Shown: in pieces, positions 8,034-17,993 of the stretch
How the letters are laid out: each line of letters begins with the position of its first letter
Numbering within the stretch: the stretch's first letter is position 1
From: a bacterium
Lineage (GTDB): Bacteria; AUK180
Assembly: GCA_023144005.1 (NCBI GenBank)
Contig: JAGLGN010000001.1
Span: forward strand, 1-64,000
Direction of reading: 5' to 3'
Length of the DNA stretch: 64,000 nt
The notes under the pieces: generated by a model
The model's input: only the letters and a program-made list of their open reading frames with translations
The model's database searches: none
What the model was told of the DNA's origin: nothing
Position numbers and translations under genes: made by a program

Positions 8034-9032
8034 TTATCTGTTAGTCAATTGCTCCAGAAGTTTCTCTCTGTCTGCCTTCAATTTGTAGAGTTCGTTCTTC
8101 TTCCTCATCACTAATTTATCAGCGCCGAATTTCAAGGCTTGGTCGATATATTTGATCGCATCGTCATACATGGCCTGCGCCTGATATGCAACCGCGAGAT
8201 TGTACAATGCTGCCTTCTGATCCTTGGGAATACCGGCCTTCGCTACCTCTTCCCACATCGGAGCGGCATTATCCCAAAGGGCGTTCTGAGCGAATTTCAC
8301 ACCTTCTTTGAGACGAGGGTCTTTCCCGGTAAGCAATCTCTCCGACTTGTATATAGTGTGGGGAGCGATCATGTTCACGAATTGCTTCGTCATCTTCTTC
8401 TGCATTCCGGAAAGCATGGAGAAGCCGCTTGAGAGCGCCTTGGCAGCCGCAAGCTTTGTGGGTTTTGATACCTTTGAGGAAGTGCTCTTGTCAAAGGTCT
8501 TTGACGCGATGATCTCGCCTGTGCTTACGGAGATGATCTTGAAGTTCAATTCAATGCGTGCTACACGCTGAGCATAATAATACCTCTCTGAGATCTTTTT
8601 CTTTGTTTCAGGATCTGTCTTCGTGCGTGTCCTATACTCCCCTGAATCCCTGAAAGAGTAATCGGAGATAGTGCCGGTAATTATGGCATCCGCTCCAAGC
8701 AGCTGGCCGACCTTCTGCGAGGCGGACTCTGCAGTAAGGCCGAGGATGGTAAGTTCATGTTCTCCTACAACTTTCTGCAGCTCTGATCTTTCGATAACCT
8801 TATAGAATTGATTGTCTAAAAGAGCTTGTGTTAAAGAAACGCCTACCTCTTCGGATGGTTTCATCCCGAATGAGCGCACCGCTCTAAAATCCATCACAGC
8901 AACTGTCTTTATCCCCGGCAATGAAAATTCCGCCGGTTCTAGCATCTTTATGCTGATCATACCGCCGCCGCAGCCGGCGATGATGGCAAAAACCAGTATC
9001 AGCAGGATCGAGTGAAAATAACTCTTCTTCAT
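8034..9032 (-). CDS. CsgG/FlgO-like lipoprotein with TPR tail
   Basis: The 332-aa protein begins with a lipoprotein signal whose lipobox is IIAGC, so it should be lipid-anchored in the envelope. The middle resembles the CsgG/curli-assembly family: VAVMDF, then NQFYKVIERSELQKVVGEHE, then LLGADAIITGTI. The last ~90 residues look like TPR helices (AALYNLAVAYQAQAMYDDAIKYIDQAL). CsgG itself forms an outer-membrane secretion pore; this broader family may only sense or organise envelope components. The start at 9032 is preferred over a GTG at 9044 because GAGGTG lies at the right distance and the signal peptide starts there. Confidence 0.8.
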   Translation of the reverse strand: MKKSYFHSILLILVFAIIAGCGGGMISIKMLEPAEFSLPGIKTVAVMDFRAVRSFGMKPSEEVGVSLTQALLDNQFYKVIERSELQKVVGEHELTILGLTAESASQKVGQLLGADAIITGTISDYSFRDSGEYRTRTKTDPETKKKISERYYYAQRVARIELNFKIISVSTGEIIASKTFDKSTSSKVSKPTKLAAAKALSSGFSMLSGMQKKMTKQFVNMIAPHTIYKSERLLTGKDPRLKEGVKFAQNALWDNAAPMWEEVAKAGIPKDQKAALYNLAVAYQAQAMYDDAIKYIDQALKFGADKLVMRKKNELYKLKADREKLLEQLTNR

Positions 9033-9049
9033 AATACACCTCACAGGGT

Positions 9050-9078
9050 ATTCTACCCTTTTAAGGATAATATTTCAA
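9050..9078 (-). promoter_or_regulatory. Promoter of CsgG-like lipoprotein gene
   Basis: On the minus strand TTGAAA (9073-9078) and TAGAAT (9050-9055) are exactly 17 bp apart. The -10 box sits in a small palindrome (AGGGTA-TTC-TACCCT on the plus strand), which could be an operator. Confidence 0.65.
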
Positions 9079-9120
9079 GAATAATACTAGGATTGAATAA
9101 TGTGAATTAAAAAAGAAGAA

Positions 9121-9149
9121 GGGGAGGGCCGCCAAGGACCCTTTCCCCC
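9121..9149 (-). terminator. Terminator after porV-like gene
   Basis: A GC-rich hairpin (GGGGAGGG pairing with CCCTTTCCCC, imperfect) lies 14 bp beyond the PorV-like stop. On the minus strand it is followed by TTCTTCTTTTTT. On the plus strand it is also followed by a short T-run. Confidence 0.65.
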
Positions 9150-9162
9150 TTTTTCGGAACTT

Positions 9163-10065
9163 CTAGAAGTGTAGTCCCAGAGAAAATTTCATGACATTGC
9201 TTAAGGCTTCTTCTGTTCCGATGCCGTATGAAAAGTCAATATCTATGAATTCGTATTTTACACCAACACCTGCGGTAAGGCCTTCGTTATCGGTATTACC
9301 CTTATATCCGATCCTCAATGCGATCATATCCGCAAGAACATATTCTGCTCCAACGGAGAATTTCACACCGCTTTCCATGTGATAGTCGACCTGACCGAAA
9401 CCGGTAATTCCGTCCATCACCTTGTATGCCAGTCCGAATCTGAGTATCATTGGAAATTTGAAGGTTTCTGTATATCCGATCTCTCCGAAGAGGTTCTGCA
9501 CAGAAAGGCCAACACAAATATTGTCCATGAACTTGGCTCTGATACCAATGTCGGCCGTGAAAGCGGTTGCTGTTTCTGTATCGATCTTCTGTGATACATA
9601 CTTCCCGCCAACACCGATCCCTATGGAATCAGTGATCTTTCGTCCATAGGCCAATGTAAGGGCCATGTCACCGGCACTGAATTCTTCGCCTGCGGTGCCA
9701 TCTGGATCTGTCAGAGTTGTTCTGAGCATATCATCGGCAAAACCAAGGTTTACAAGTCCAAGGCCAAATGTGCCAATTCCATCAAGATTATAGGTCAATC
9801 CGACATACTGTGTGTTTGCATCGGCGATCCAATCCTGATAGGATGCATTAAAGTGAATACCTTTCTGAAATCCTAAAGAACCCAAATTCCAGAATATTGC
9901 TTCCGCACCAAAAGGTGCAGCTACAACCGCGTCTCCCAGCGCTCCGGCCTTTGCACCTACGGGGATCTTAAGAAATGGTGCTCCCGTGGTACCGGCGCCG
10001 TCGGCGGAAAATGCGGCCATCCCAACCAAAAATACGGTCAGTAAGACCAAAATTGCTTTTCTCAT
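9163..10065 (-). CDS. porV: PorV/PorQ-family outer-membrane protein
   Basis: The 300-aa protein has a signal peptide (MRKAILVLLTVFLVGMAAFS). It then shows the signature of the PorV/UPF0164 family: GAPFLKIPVGAKAGALGDA followed by GAEAIFWNLGSL, then alternating amphipathic beta strands ending in FSLGLHF with a terminal Phe, typical of a beta-barrel. PorV is the outer-membrane shuttle that collects CTD-bearing cargo from the T9SS translocon. It sits directly downstream of a CTD-bearing protease and SprA is about 14 kb away, which supports that role; PorV-family barrels also occur without T9SS. AGGAGG at 10074-10079 fixes the start. Confidence 0.85.
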   Translation of the reverse strand: MRKAILVLLTVFLVGMAAFSADGAGTTGAPFLKIPVGAKAGALGDAVVAAPFGAEAIFWNLGSLGFQKGIHFNASYQDWIADANTQYVGLTYNLDGIGTFGLGLVNLGFADDMLRTTLTDPDGTAGEEFSAGDMALTLAYGRKITDSIGIGVGGKYVSQKIDTETATAFTADIGIRAKFMDNICVGLSVQNLFGEIGYTETFKFPMILRFGLAYKVMDGITGFGQVDYHMESGVKFSVGAEYVLADMIALRIGYKGNTDNEGLTAGVGVKYEFIDIDFSYGIGTEEALSNVMKFSLGLHF

Positions 10066-10101
10066 ATGTAAAGCCTCCTAATATGATTAATAAAGAGCGC
10101 A

Positions 10102-10122
10102 GGGGGGATCAGCGATCCCCCC
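10102..10122. other. Strong hairpin between protease and porV-like genes
   Basis: A perfect stem with 9-bp arms (GGGGGGATC, loop AGC, GATCCCCCC) lies in the short gap between the protease stop and the PorV-like Shine-Dalgarno sequence. No clean T-run follows on the minus strand, so it may cause partial termination or set an mRNA end that makes porV more abundant than the protease. Confidence 0.7.
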
Positions 10123-10131
10123 TTATTACGG

Positions 10132-13100
10132 TTATTTAACAAGAGCTACCTTCTTATAGATGGTGTCTCCGCCTTCTGTGGTCATAACTATGAAATACAC
10201 TCCCGATGCGACCGCGTTGCCGTCGTCATTCGTGAGCATCCAGCTGACCACCGCTCCGGTCTTATCGACCGCGGTATTGTAATCGCCGGGAAGTGTCATA
10301 CCGGATATCGTGGTTTGATCGTAGAAATCAACACCCTCGTCCATGGTCGCGACCTTTTCACCTGCGATATTGTAAATATTGACCTCTGTGATGTCATCCT
10401 GTAATTTGTCAACTATGATCCTGTCTATATCCACGCTCGCAATTGCTGGATTTGGGAATATTCTGACTTCATCAAAGTTATCAAAGAGACTTGCCTTAGG
10501 AACGGCCAATACAACATATACACCCTGCTTTTCGATGGTAGCGAAAGCCGCCATTGTAACATTCTCTTCTATCTCAAGGATATTGGAGTCAATGGCCTCT
10601 AAGCCATTGGATGCCACATAATAAAGCTGCAATCTGTAATTGTCAAGTCCTTCCACATATGCCTTTCTGAAAGTGAGCTCAAGCTCTGTGCCTTCAGGCA
10701 GGAAGCCGTCCTGCGGCTCAGTGTAGATCTGCCTTGATGCGCCGAAGTACTTATTGCCTTCAGGGATCGCGATCTTTCTGGTAACACTCTTGATGCTAAG
10801 GTCTTTATATCCGTATTCGGAAATTTCACCCTTGATCTTCACAGAGGTGCCTGAATGATCTTCCCATTTGTCGCCATAATCGCCGGCCTTGGTGCTCCAC
10901 CCGCCATAAACATTATCAACATCGGAAAATACCTGAAGTGTTGTTACAAGTGTCTCGGGATTATAGACGGAATACAAGAGCTTATCTCCGCCTTCCGGAG
11001 CCCATTTAACAAATGCCTGTGACGCATCGCCAGCGGCTGCCTGGCTGGGGAATATTGATTCCGGATCAGTCCACTCTCTTGCATAAACATCAAAGTTGAC
11101 ACCGTCCATCACTTCCGCGAATGTCGTGCCTGCACCCGTCAGCCCGGCATAGGTAACATTGTTGAAGGTATCGTTCATATCAACATTAAAGGATACCACA
11201 TCTCCGTTCTGTGAGAATGAAGGTGACCATGCGGGATGCACGCCTGTCTGGTACACTTCGGTGATCCTTGAATCATCAAGGTCTAATGCCCAATTGGCTA
11301 CAAGAGGTCCGTCATCGATCTCGGCAATGATGCCGCTCATCACATAAACACCGGATTTCTGAACACCGGAGCCTGCGGGCCTGTAAACGAATACTATAGA
11401 ATCGCCGTCAGGAGACCACTTGGGATTGAAACACTTGGGCTCAAGCGTTGAACTGTCAGACTGATCGGTCTGGAAATTGGTCAATCTTTCCGCATCCAGC
11501 GTCGTCGCATTACTGGGACTTTCGGCAACATAAACAACCAGCTCACCGGCATGACAGGCAACGATCCTTGCCTTTCCGTCGGCAAATACCGCACCGTCTA
11601 TATAATCGGGATCATACCATGTCGTTACATCAGGAGATGCGACAAAGCCATGAGGATAATATGCGGCACCGGGAGTACTGTCATCGGTGGGAACCTTGTA
11701 TATCTCGATATCGGTTCCATCCGACTGAGCATAATAGATATTGTTCGGCCCTACCGCGATCTGTGAAGAATGATGAAGATTAGCGGACACATTTGTGAAT
11801 GTTGTCAGCGTGACATCACCATAAAGCGCGGCATTTGCCGCCTTCACGATAGCGGGAGAGGAGCCGTAATGTGATTTGACATAGAAGGCATCATCGGGAT
11901 TGGCTCCCGGATAACCCCAGATTGGGTTCTGAATGGGCGCTGTCTCTGTAACAGTAGCAACACCACCGTATCCGAAGAATTCCATGATCGCTCTCACATA
12001 ATTGTCAAATGTGGAATTATAATAATACACATCGTCATAAGGAGTAAGTCCGGGCATACATGAACCCGATGCTACAGTTTTCACATCGTAATTCTGCGCA
12101 ACACTGGCTCTGTGCCAATGCGCAATGGTAGTCGACCAGCCGGGATTGAGAAGCTGCGGAGCACTTGAACACTTGGTCTCAGAGACAACAAGTACCTCAT
12201 CGGTATCTATCGCATTCCTTGGCACCATAGAATTGTGGATCGTATCGGGATCCTGCTGATTGTCAAATTGGAATCTCATGCCGTTACAGACGGAGAAAGT
12301 ATTCGACTCGCCATTAAAGGCGGAGACCATTCCGTCAGTGGAGATATAATCACCGCTTGTTGTAACATTCCAGGCCTCAACATTTGCTGACATCGAATCC
12401 CAGAATATACCTTCCTGATCGGTAGGATATGTCCACTCATAAGTCATTATCCACCAATCCTCAAGATACAGCCTCTTTCCGTCCGTATGGAGGTAATTAT
12501 TGATGGCTATCATATCATTCGGTGAGAATCCATTGGTTACATCCATTGGAGTTACATCATCATAGAATGATCTTGATGCATTGAAAAGAAAGACGACGTC
12601 ATAATCGGTGAGTGTGGGAAGAATGTCGATATTATTGGGATAACCCTTTTCTTCGGTGACATCGATCTGATAATCGTAAGCAAAACCGAGGTTCTGCAAT
12701 GCCTTGACAAATGGGTCAGCCCATATATCGCCCTTCGCGCCGGAATCAGTGATCCCATTGAAAAGCGAAGGGTATGTACCGCCCCAGAACCCGGCCAATC
12801 CGCCGTATGTCGTATCAACAACAAGTATGGCGGGTGATGCGAGTGTGCTGGGAACATAAACATAGGCGCAATTCGAATATGAAGTAAGCCCCTGATCATC
12901 AGTGGCTTCAATCATGAACCAGAAGTCATTTCCGACCAATCCGGTGGCTACCATCGTCTCGGCCGCGCCCGCGGCTGAAGGAGTAGGTGGGGTTCCGGTG
13001 GCTACTGCCTGCGAACCGAACTGTCCTGAAGTAAATGCCGCTGAATTGGAGTACCTTGCCTCATAAGAGGTTGCCGCTCCGGCTCCACCGCCGATAACTT

Positions 13101-16100
13101 CGTCATCGCCGGGAGCGTCCCATGCCAGTCTTGCTGAGCCGGCAGATGCGCTCGGGAAGGCGGTCAGAGTAAAGGGTGCCGGAGGAAAGGAATCGGTAAA
13201 GGCGCTACAGCCGAAATGACCGAGTATCCTGTCAACATAATCTTCCTGCTCTGCTGCATTTGTCATATAAGAGGTAAGAGCAGTGGAAAATACAGAATTG
13301 CCGTACTCTGTAACAATATTATAAGAGTTATTCGTCTCATAGGACATTGTCCCGGAACCCGCTGTCATACTGCAGTGGATTTCCCAATCAACGCTGAAGA
13401 AGGCTGAAAGCGAATCGCCTGAAGCAAAAGCACTGCCTGCCTGGCCTGTCGCGGGAGCGGTCCATGCGTTAAGAGCCCCGCCGAGTCCGTAATTGTCCCA
13501 CATACCGGCATATGAGGCACCGATATAATTAGTGGCGTAATCCGAATATGCGAAAGTGCCTTCGGCCCATTGAACTTCACTATAGAGGAAACCGCCGCCG
13601 TCGATCAGATTCTGAGGACGACTGGATTCTATAGATGTAAAGAGTGATTCCTGATTACCGCTGAGATTACAGATACCACCCATATAAAGAACCATGTCAT
13701 AACTGGTAAGGTCGCCTATATCACCGGCTGTCTGTGTCTGTACATAGGAATAGCCGAAATTGGCTACTCTTGACGCCCACAATGCTGCTGATTCGGTGGC
13801 ACCGCCGAAAAGATCTCCGCTGCCTTCTATCCAGATCAGTATCGCTTTTCCGGGATATGATGGTCCGCCCCAACCCACGGGAGCTGCAAGAACATCTATT
13901 GAGATCACATCGGAATAGCCGGAGTAATTATTTGCCTCATCCTGTGTTCTCAATCTGAAATCATAACTTTCGCCAGGTGTAAGTCCGGATGCGATATAGG
14001 ATTCACCGCCTTCGGGCATTGCCGGAGGAGATGGTTCGCCTGTAATATCAAGCCATGTGCCTGAAGAAGAAAGTTTGTATTCCAAGTCATAGTATAAGTA
14101 ACCGCCGGCAGCATTATTATTTCTGCCTATCCAGACATCATCTCCGGGAGCTGTCCAAGATATCGCAACAACACCCTCATTATAAGGATTGAGCTTCGCG
14201 GAAAGCGAAGTCACCGCAGGTGCCGTAACATCCGTGGGATTCGTGGACTGTCCCAATGTATTAAGTATATCATCCATATACTGGAGTCTGTCGGCATCAT
14301 AAGGAACTGTAGAGTTGATACCCGAGAAAAGAATATCGGAGAATATCGTATCGCCCTCACCGCCGCCTATATTCCAGTAAACGACACGGGTAACACCATT
14401 ACCCTGATCACCGTCAGAGGTTATCGCAGTGGAACCGTCGGTCGGTGAAAGCGGGGTATTGAAAGAATTTGTATAAGCTCCCCAGCCAGGATTATTATCA
14501 TTGCTCTCATAGGCACGATTGGAGCCCAGATTTGCGCCGGGGCCGGCGGAACCTGAAACATCGTTAATATTCTCTACCTGATCATAACCGTCATTGTCCC
14601 AATCAACAGCCGCGGCATCTGTGCCGAATTTGGCCCAGATCGAGGCACCACCATAAGTTCCTGAACGGCCGGCACCTTCAAAATAAAGACCACCGCCATC
14701 AGTAACATAATCCGTGAGTATATCGCATTCTTCGCCGGTAAGTATCATAACTCCGCCGGTCGGGGATCTTGCAGGGCTGTAATATGCGACATTTCCCGCA
14801 AGGACGAATACTACGTCAACTATCGCGGGAGAAAGGTCGGAAGGTACATTGTACTTGGTCAGATACTGCCAGTTCAACGCGCCCAATGCATCGTAAACAT
14901 ATTGTTCCGTGGGCTGTGAATATCCATTCACCGCGGCACCGGAATCGACATCAACGATCAATATCGGAATGCCGCCAACGGTCATTCTGAATGTTCTTGT
15001 GGTCGAGTAATCCTTCGCGCCTGAATCATATTTACCGGCAATATACAATGAGAATTCTATTTCATGCAGATTAGGTGTACTGGCATGTATTTCGATTTCC
15101 ATCGTATCGGAAGCGGCTTGAGTTCCACCGCCGCCGGCGATATTGGCATAAGCGGAAGTATCGTCCGTGATATTGATCCAATAATCATCCAGACTGATCG
15201 TTGCGGTACCATTGGTGAAAGTCGCTATAGCATCCGAACTTCCGTCATTTTTGAGCGTTACATTGATCTGAATGGTCTCGCCGGCTTCAACTATGCCGTC
15301 ATTATCTCCGCCTGTGGCGTCTGATTTCGTTTTTGAATCAAAGACAAGGAACGGGCTGGGAGAACAAAGCAACAATGCCGCATTTGCATCCAGAAGTCCA
15401 TGACCGTATTGCCAGTCATATGTCTCGGTACCTGAAATGGCTGAGGTCGCGGTAGGATTTACATTTCCATTGCTGGTATGATCCGCCGTACTTCCAAGGA
15501 TATCAATGATAACCTTGGGATCGACCGTTCCCGCTGAACCCATGAGCCCGATCAGAGCCGCCATGGAGGGGCAGGAATATGATGTACCGTAATTGCCTGA
15601 TCCCCAGTTTTGATCAGAAGGATCAGCGGTCGCACAATCGTAACCTGAACCGTTCCAGTTGGAAAAATCCATACCCGTACCGTACATATTTGCGCTCGGA
15701 GTAATACAGAACAACTGATCCAATTCCGCATTCGCGAAATCACCGGCAAGATCACCCTGCCAGCCTTCCGTTGAACCTTCGTCCCAATTGGATGAATTCC
15801 ACCAGGAACCTGTAGAACCGGTCGCGCCAACGGCGAATGAGCGGATATATCCAGCGGGATAACCCATTGCATTCGCGCCGTCATTACCTGACGCGACTAT
15901 TACTAATGTACCAGCATTCCATGCGTTCGTAACAGCGGTCTGTACCGTAGCTGAATAAGATGGTCCGCCATAAGAGCAGTTTATTGCAAGAGCGTTAATC
16001 GTACGGCCGTAGTCAATACCCTGCAGGCCATAAGCGATCGTACCGCCGCAGCTACCAGATTTATAGGGAGCGAGCATACATCCCGGGGCCATTCCGGCGC

Positions 16101-16944
16101 CGTCCTCACCATCGTTCATATCACCGAACATCATATTTGCTATGAATGTTCCATGACCAAAATCATCTTCGCCGTCGGTATCACTATTATAAAGATCGAT
16201 TATAGTCGCACCGTTATTGTATATGGCGACATTCTGAAGTTCACGGCTCTTTACATAGGATCCGGTGGGTTCAATATTTGCCGGATTAACCGCATCGGCA
16301 TCTGTATAAACTGAAACACCGGAGTCATTTACAACAAGGATGACCGAAGAAGAACCTGTTGTAATATTCCAGGCATCTTCCATATTCATCAATGTCCAAT
16401 GCCACTGACTCGAATAACCCGGATCGGTGGGAGTGTAATATGTGTAATTGATGGGCTGATATTCAGCATAATCAACTTCAGCATATCCATTCAGCTTCTG
16501 CACAAATGATTCTATCGTCTCGCCTTCGGGTACTGAGGCATTAAATGCATTCTCATCCGAAGCATAGAATTGAGGGAGTATTTCAGAACCGAGGTCCTTT
16601 AAAAATCTCCCTGCGCTGGCATGCGTCTTGGTGTCATGATCAATAAAACGTACCCAGACCTTATCGGCCTTAACCAGCACGGCCTTGCCGTTGCGGAGAT
16701 CGGATACACCTTTTACCACAATACCGTCACAGAGTTTCTTTACTTCACCTAATCTTACCTTAGGTTTGAAAAAAACCTTATCACCGGCATCATACTCCTT
16801 AAAATCGTCTGCATTGAACTCCTCTACCAAAGTAGCGTCGTCCCTTACAAGCGTATTAGGAGCTTTGACAAAACCATCGTCGCTTGCGGCAAAACCCGCG
16901 CTTAGAACGACAACAGCGATCAAAAGCAAGAAATACTTTTTCAT
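10132..16944 (-). CDS. Giant S8 subtilase with FnIII, propeller repeats and T9SS-type C-terminal domain
   Basis: The ~2270-aa secreted protein has a signal peptide and a propeptide-like region with FxPKVRLGEVK. A subtilisin domain follows with Asp in VNDSG near residue 206, His in GHGTF near 263, oxyanion Asn in ASGND and Ser in GTSYSCPSM near 453. Next come three Rossmann-like ILxVD modules (about 656-860, 1031-1190 and 1369-1600) that resemble GATase/ThuA-like folds, FnIII-like domains near 908-1015 and 1261-1365, and WSPDGD-type propeller repeats near 1838-1915. The C-terminal ~110 residues (FPNPA, VNIYNIAGEKV, ASGVYFIVM) resemble a T9SS type A sorting/FlgD-like domain. GGAGGT fixes the ATG at 16944. 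Confidence 0.9.
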   Translation of the reverse strand: MKKYFLLLIAVVVLSAGFAASDDGFVKAPNTLVRDDATLVEEFNADDFKEYDAGDKVFFKPKVRLGEVKKLCDGIVVKGVSDLRNGKAVLVKADKVWVRFIDHDTKTHASAGRFLKDLGSEILPQFYASDENAFNASVPEGETIESFVQKLNGYAEVDYAEYQPINYTYYTPTDPGYSSQWHWTLMNMEDAWNITTGSSSVILVVNDSGVSVYTDADAVNPANIEPTGSYVKSRELQNVAIYNNGATIIDLYNSDTDGEDDFGHGTFIANMMFGDMNDGEDGAGMAPGCMLAPYKSGSCGGTIAYGLQGIDYGRTINALAINCSYGGPSYSATVQTAVTNAWNAGTLVIVASGNDGANAMGYPAGYIRSFAVGATGSTGSWWNSSNWDEGSTEGWQGDLAGDFANAELDQLFCITPSANMYGTGMDFSNWNGSGYDCATADPSDQNWGSGNYGTSYSCPSMAALIGLMGSAGTVDPKVIIDILGSTADHTSNGNVNPTATSAISGTETYDWQYGHGLLDANAALLLCSPSPFLVFDSKTKSDATGGDNDGIVEAGETIQINVTLKNDGSSDAIATFTNGTATISLDDYWINITDDTSAYANIAGGGGTQAASDTMEIEIHASTPNLHEIEFSLYIAGKYDSGAKDYSTTRTFRMTVGGIPILIVDVDSGAAVNGYSQPTEQYVYDALGALNWQYLTKYNVPSDLSPAIVDVVFVLAGNVAYYSPARSPTGGVMILTGEECDILTDYVTDGGGLYFEGAGRSGTYGGASIWAKFGTDAAAVDWDNDGYDQVENINDVSGSAGPGANLGSNRAYESNDNNPGWGAYTNSFNTPLSPTDGSTAITSDGDQGNGVTRVVYWNIGGGEGDTIFSDILFSGINSTVPYDADRLQYMDDILNTLGQSTNPTDVTAPAVTSLSAKLNPYNEGVVAISWTAPGDDVWIGRNNNAAGGYLYYDLEYKLSSSGTWLDITGEPSPPAMPEGGESYIASGLTPGESYDFRLRTQDEANNYSGYSDVISIDVLAAPVGWGGPSYPGKAILIWIEGSGDLFGGATESAALWASRVANFGYSYVQTQTAGDIGDLTSYDMVLYMGGICNLSGNQESLFTSIESSRPQNLIDGGGFLYSEVQWAEGTFAYSDYATNYIGASYAGMWDNYGLGGALNAWTAPATGQAGSAFASGDSLSAFFSVDWEIHCSMTAGSGTMSYETNNSYNIVTEYGNSVFSTALTSYMTNAAEQEDYVDRILGHFGCSAFTDSFPPAPFTLTAFPSASAGSARLAWDAPGDDEVIGGGAGAATSYEARYSNSAAFTSGQFGSQAVATGTPPTPSAAGAAETMVATGLVGNDFWFMIEATDDQGLTSYSNCAYVYVPSTLASPAILVVDTTYGGLAGFWGGTYPSLFNGITDSGAKGDIWADPFVKALQNLGFAYDYQIDVTEEKGYPNNIDILPTLTDYDVVFLFNASRSFYDDVTPMDVTNGFSPNDMIAINNYLHTDGKRLYLEDWWIMTYEWTYPTDQEGIFWDSMSANVEAWNVTTSGDYISTDGMVSAFNGESNTFSVCNGMRFQFDNQQDPDTIHNSMVPRNAIDTDEVLVVSETKCSSAPQLLNPGWSTTIAHWHRASVAQNYDVKTVASGSCMPGLTPYDDVYYYNSTFDNYVRAIMEFFGYGGVATVTETAPIQNPIWGYPGANPDDAFYVKSHYGSSPAIVKAANAALYGDVTLTTFTNVSANLHHSSQIAVGPNNIYYAQSDGTDIEIYKVPTDDSTPGAAYYPHGFVASPDVTTWYDPDYIDGAVFADGKARIVACHAGELVVYVAESPSNATTLDAERLTNFQTDQSDSSTLEPKCFNPKWSPDGDSIVFVYRPAGSGVQKSGVYVMSGIIAEIDDGPLVANWALDLDDSRITEVYQTGVHPAWSPSFSQNGDVVSFNVDMNDTFNNVTYAGLTGAGTTFAEVMDGVNFDVYAREWTDPESIFPSQAAAGDASQAFVKWAPEGGDKLLYSVYNPETLVTTLQVFSDVDNVYGGWSTKAGDYGDKWEDHSGTSVKIKGEISEYGYKDLSIKSVTRKIAIPEGNKYFGASRQIYTEPQDGFLPEGTELELTFRKAYVEGLDNYRLQLYYVASNGLEAIDSNILEIEENVTMAAFATIEKQGVYVVLAVPKASLFDNFDEVRIFPNPAIASVDIDRIIVDKLQDDITEVNIYNIAGEKVATMDEGVDFYDQTTISGMTLPGDYNTAVDKTGAVVSWMLTNDDGNAVASGVYFIVMTTEGGDTIYKKVALVK

Positions 16945-17040
16945 AAAAACCTCCAAAATATTCATGCCTACGTAGATGCAATATTTATGCCATCATCTAA
17001 GTACCGATATATTGGACATAAGACAGCGTTTTTCTTCCAG

Positions 17041-17063
17041 ATTTCTGAAAGAATTTCAGAAAT
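17041..17063. promoter_or_regulatory. Perfect palindrome upstream of the protease gene
   Basis: Arms ATTTCTGAAA (17041-17050) and TTTCAGAAAT (17054-17063) flank GAA. It lies about 97-119 bp before the protease start, between that gene and an upstream terminator, with no T-run beyond it. That position suits an operator for a dimeric regulator. I could not read a convincing promoter between it and the gene. Confidence 0.5.
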
Positions 17064-17075
17064 TAGAATGAAGTC

Positions 17076-17111
17076 AAAAAAAAAAGGGGAGCACCGGAAT
17101 AGGCACTCCCC
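17076..17111 (-). terminator. Rho-independent terminator after the 277-aa lipoprotein gene
   Basis: On the minus strand GGGGAG and CTCCCC, extended by four more pairs including two wobbles, form a stem with a TATTCC loop, followed directly by ten T residues. It ends transcription of 17139-17972 and separates it from the protease gene. Confidence 0.9.
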
Positions 17112-17138
17112 TGTATATACGGTTAAACGATCAATGCA

Positions 17139-17972
17139 CTAGTTTCTAAGTTTGATCACCTGAACGATCGAGTCAGAGTATCCTGATTCATCGACGAAAT
17201 CAAAGGTGAGTGTCACAGTATTACTCCATGGCCCACCGGCTATAAGGGCAACCTTCTCGGGTCCTTCGGGATAATATGCCTCCACAGACAACATCACTGT
17301 TCTTACAGGTGTCTCTAATATTATCGTGGCCTGGAGAGCGGAATCAATAGTAAGAGCGTCGGTATCGGTATTTTCATAAATATTAACAATGAATTCATCC
17401 GCCCAGGTATCCGCAGCATCCTGTTTCACCACTGAAATAGTGGCGGTAACAGTTGAGGCGGGGTCGGAATCATCATCCTGAATATCTATAAAATATGATT
17501 GTTTTGTGGCAGCGACCTCAACCTTATAAGTAATGGGATTAGCAGGAGCCGCACCGTTCCATTCTACATTCGGAGGGCGGGACAAAACAATGATAGAGAA
17601 GACGGATTCTGTAGTAAAATTACCGTCAGAACCGGTAGCTCTGAACCAATACCTTCCCGCTGTTCGCGGAGAATACCATTTAAAGATATCCGGATCATCG
17701 GTTACCGCAGGAGGAGCTGCAATCTCAGGGTTAGTCCTTTCCGGATCGGCAACGATGGAAAACTCGACCACATCGCCATCATAATCTGTATAGTTAACAG
17801 TGACTGTAACAGTGTTATTACGAACCACCGTCTGTGGAAAAACATCAAAAAAGTTGATCATCGGAGCGCGATTATCCGGATCCAGCCCTTTTTCATTTGT
17901 CAAACAACCGGTCATAAAAAGCCCGGCTATAATAAGCAGACTAATAACGGAAAAGTAAACAACCTTCTTCAT
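17139..17972 (-). CDS. Lipoprotein with Ig/cadherin-like domains
   Basis: The 277-aa protein has a lipoprotein signal with lipobox MTGC. The mature part is beta-rich. It carries VTVNYTDYDGDVVEFSI and YWFRATGSDGNFTTESVFSIIV, typical of PKD/cadherin-like Ig modules in surface proteins, then a second domain with no clear match (KQSYFIDIQDDDSDPASTV). It is monocistronic, with its own promoter and terminator. A surface-adhesion or structural role is likely but not shown. Confidence 0.7.
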   Translation of the reverse strand: MKKVVYFSVISLLIIAGLFMTGCLTNEKGLDPDNRAPMINFFDVFPQTVVRNNTVTVTVNYTDYDGDVVEFSIVADPERTNPEIAAPPAVTDDPDIFKWYSPRTAGRYWFRATGSDGNFTTESVFSIIVLSRPPNVEWNGAAPANPITYKVEVAATKQSYFIDIQDDDSDPASTVTATISVVKQDAADTWADEFIVNIYENTDTDALTIDSALQATIILETPVRTVMLSVEAYYPEGPEKVALIAGGPWSNTVTLTFDFVDESGYSDSIVQVIKLRN

Positions 17973-17993
17973 AAGGTCCTCCTGATTTTTTTA

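Noticed and set aside
8812-9044. GTG start at 9044 for the CsgG-like gene
   Set aside because: The ATG at 9032 begins the lipoprotein signal and has GAGGTG at the right distance.
9116-9160. A plus-strand gene terminator at the hairpin near 9121
   Set aside because: No plus-strand gene precedes it; it serves the minus-strand porV-like gene.
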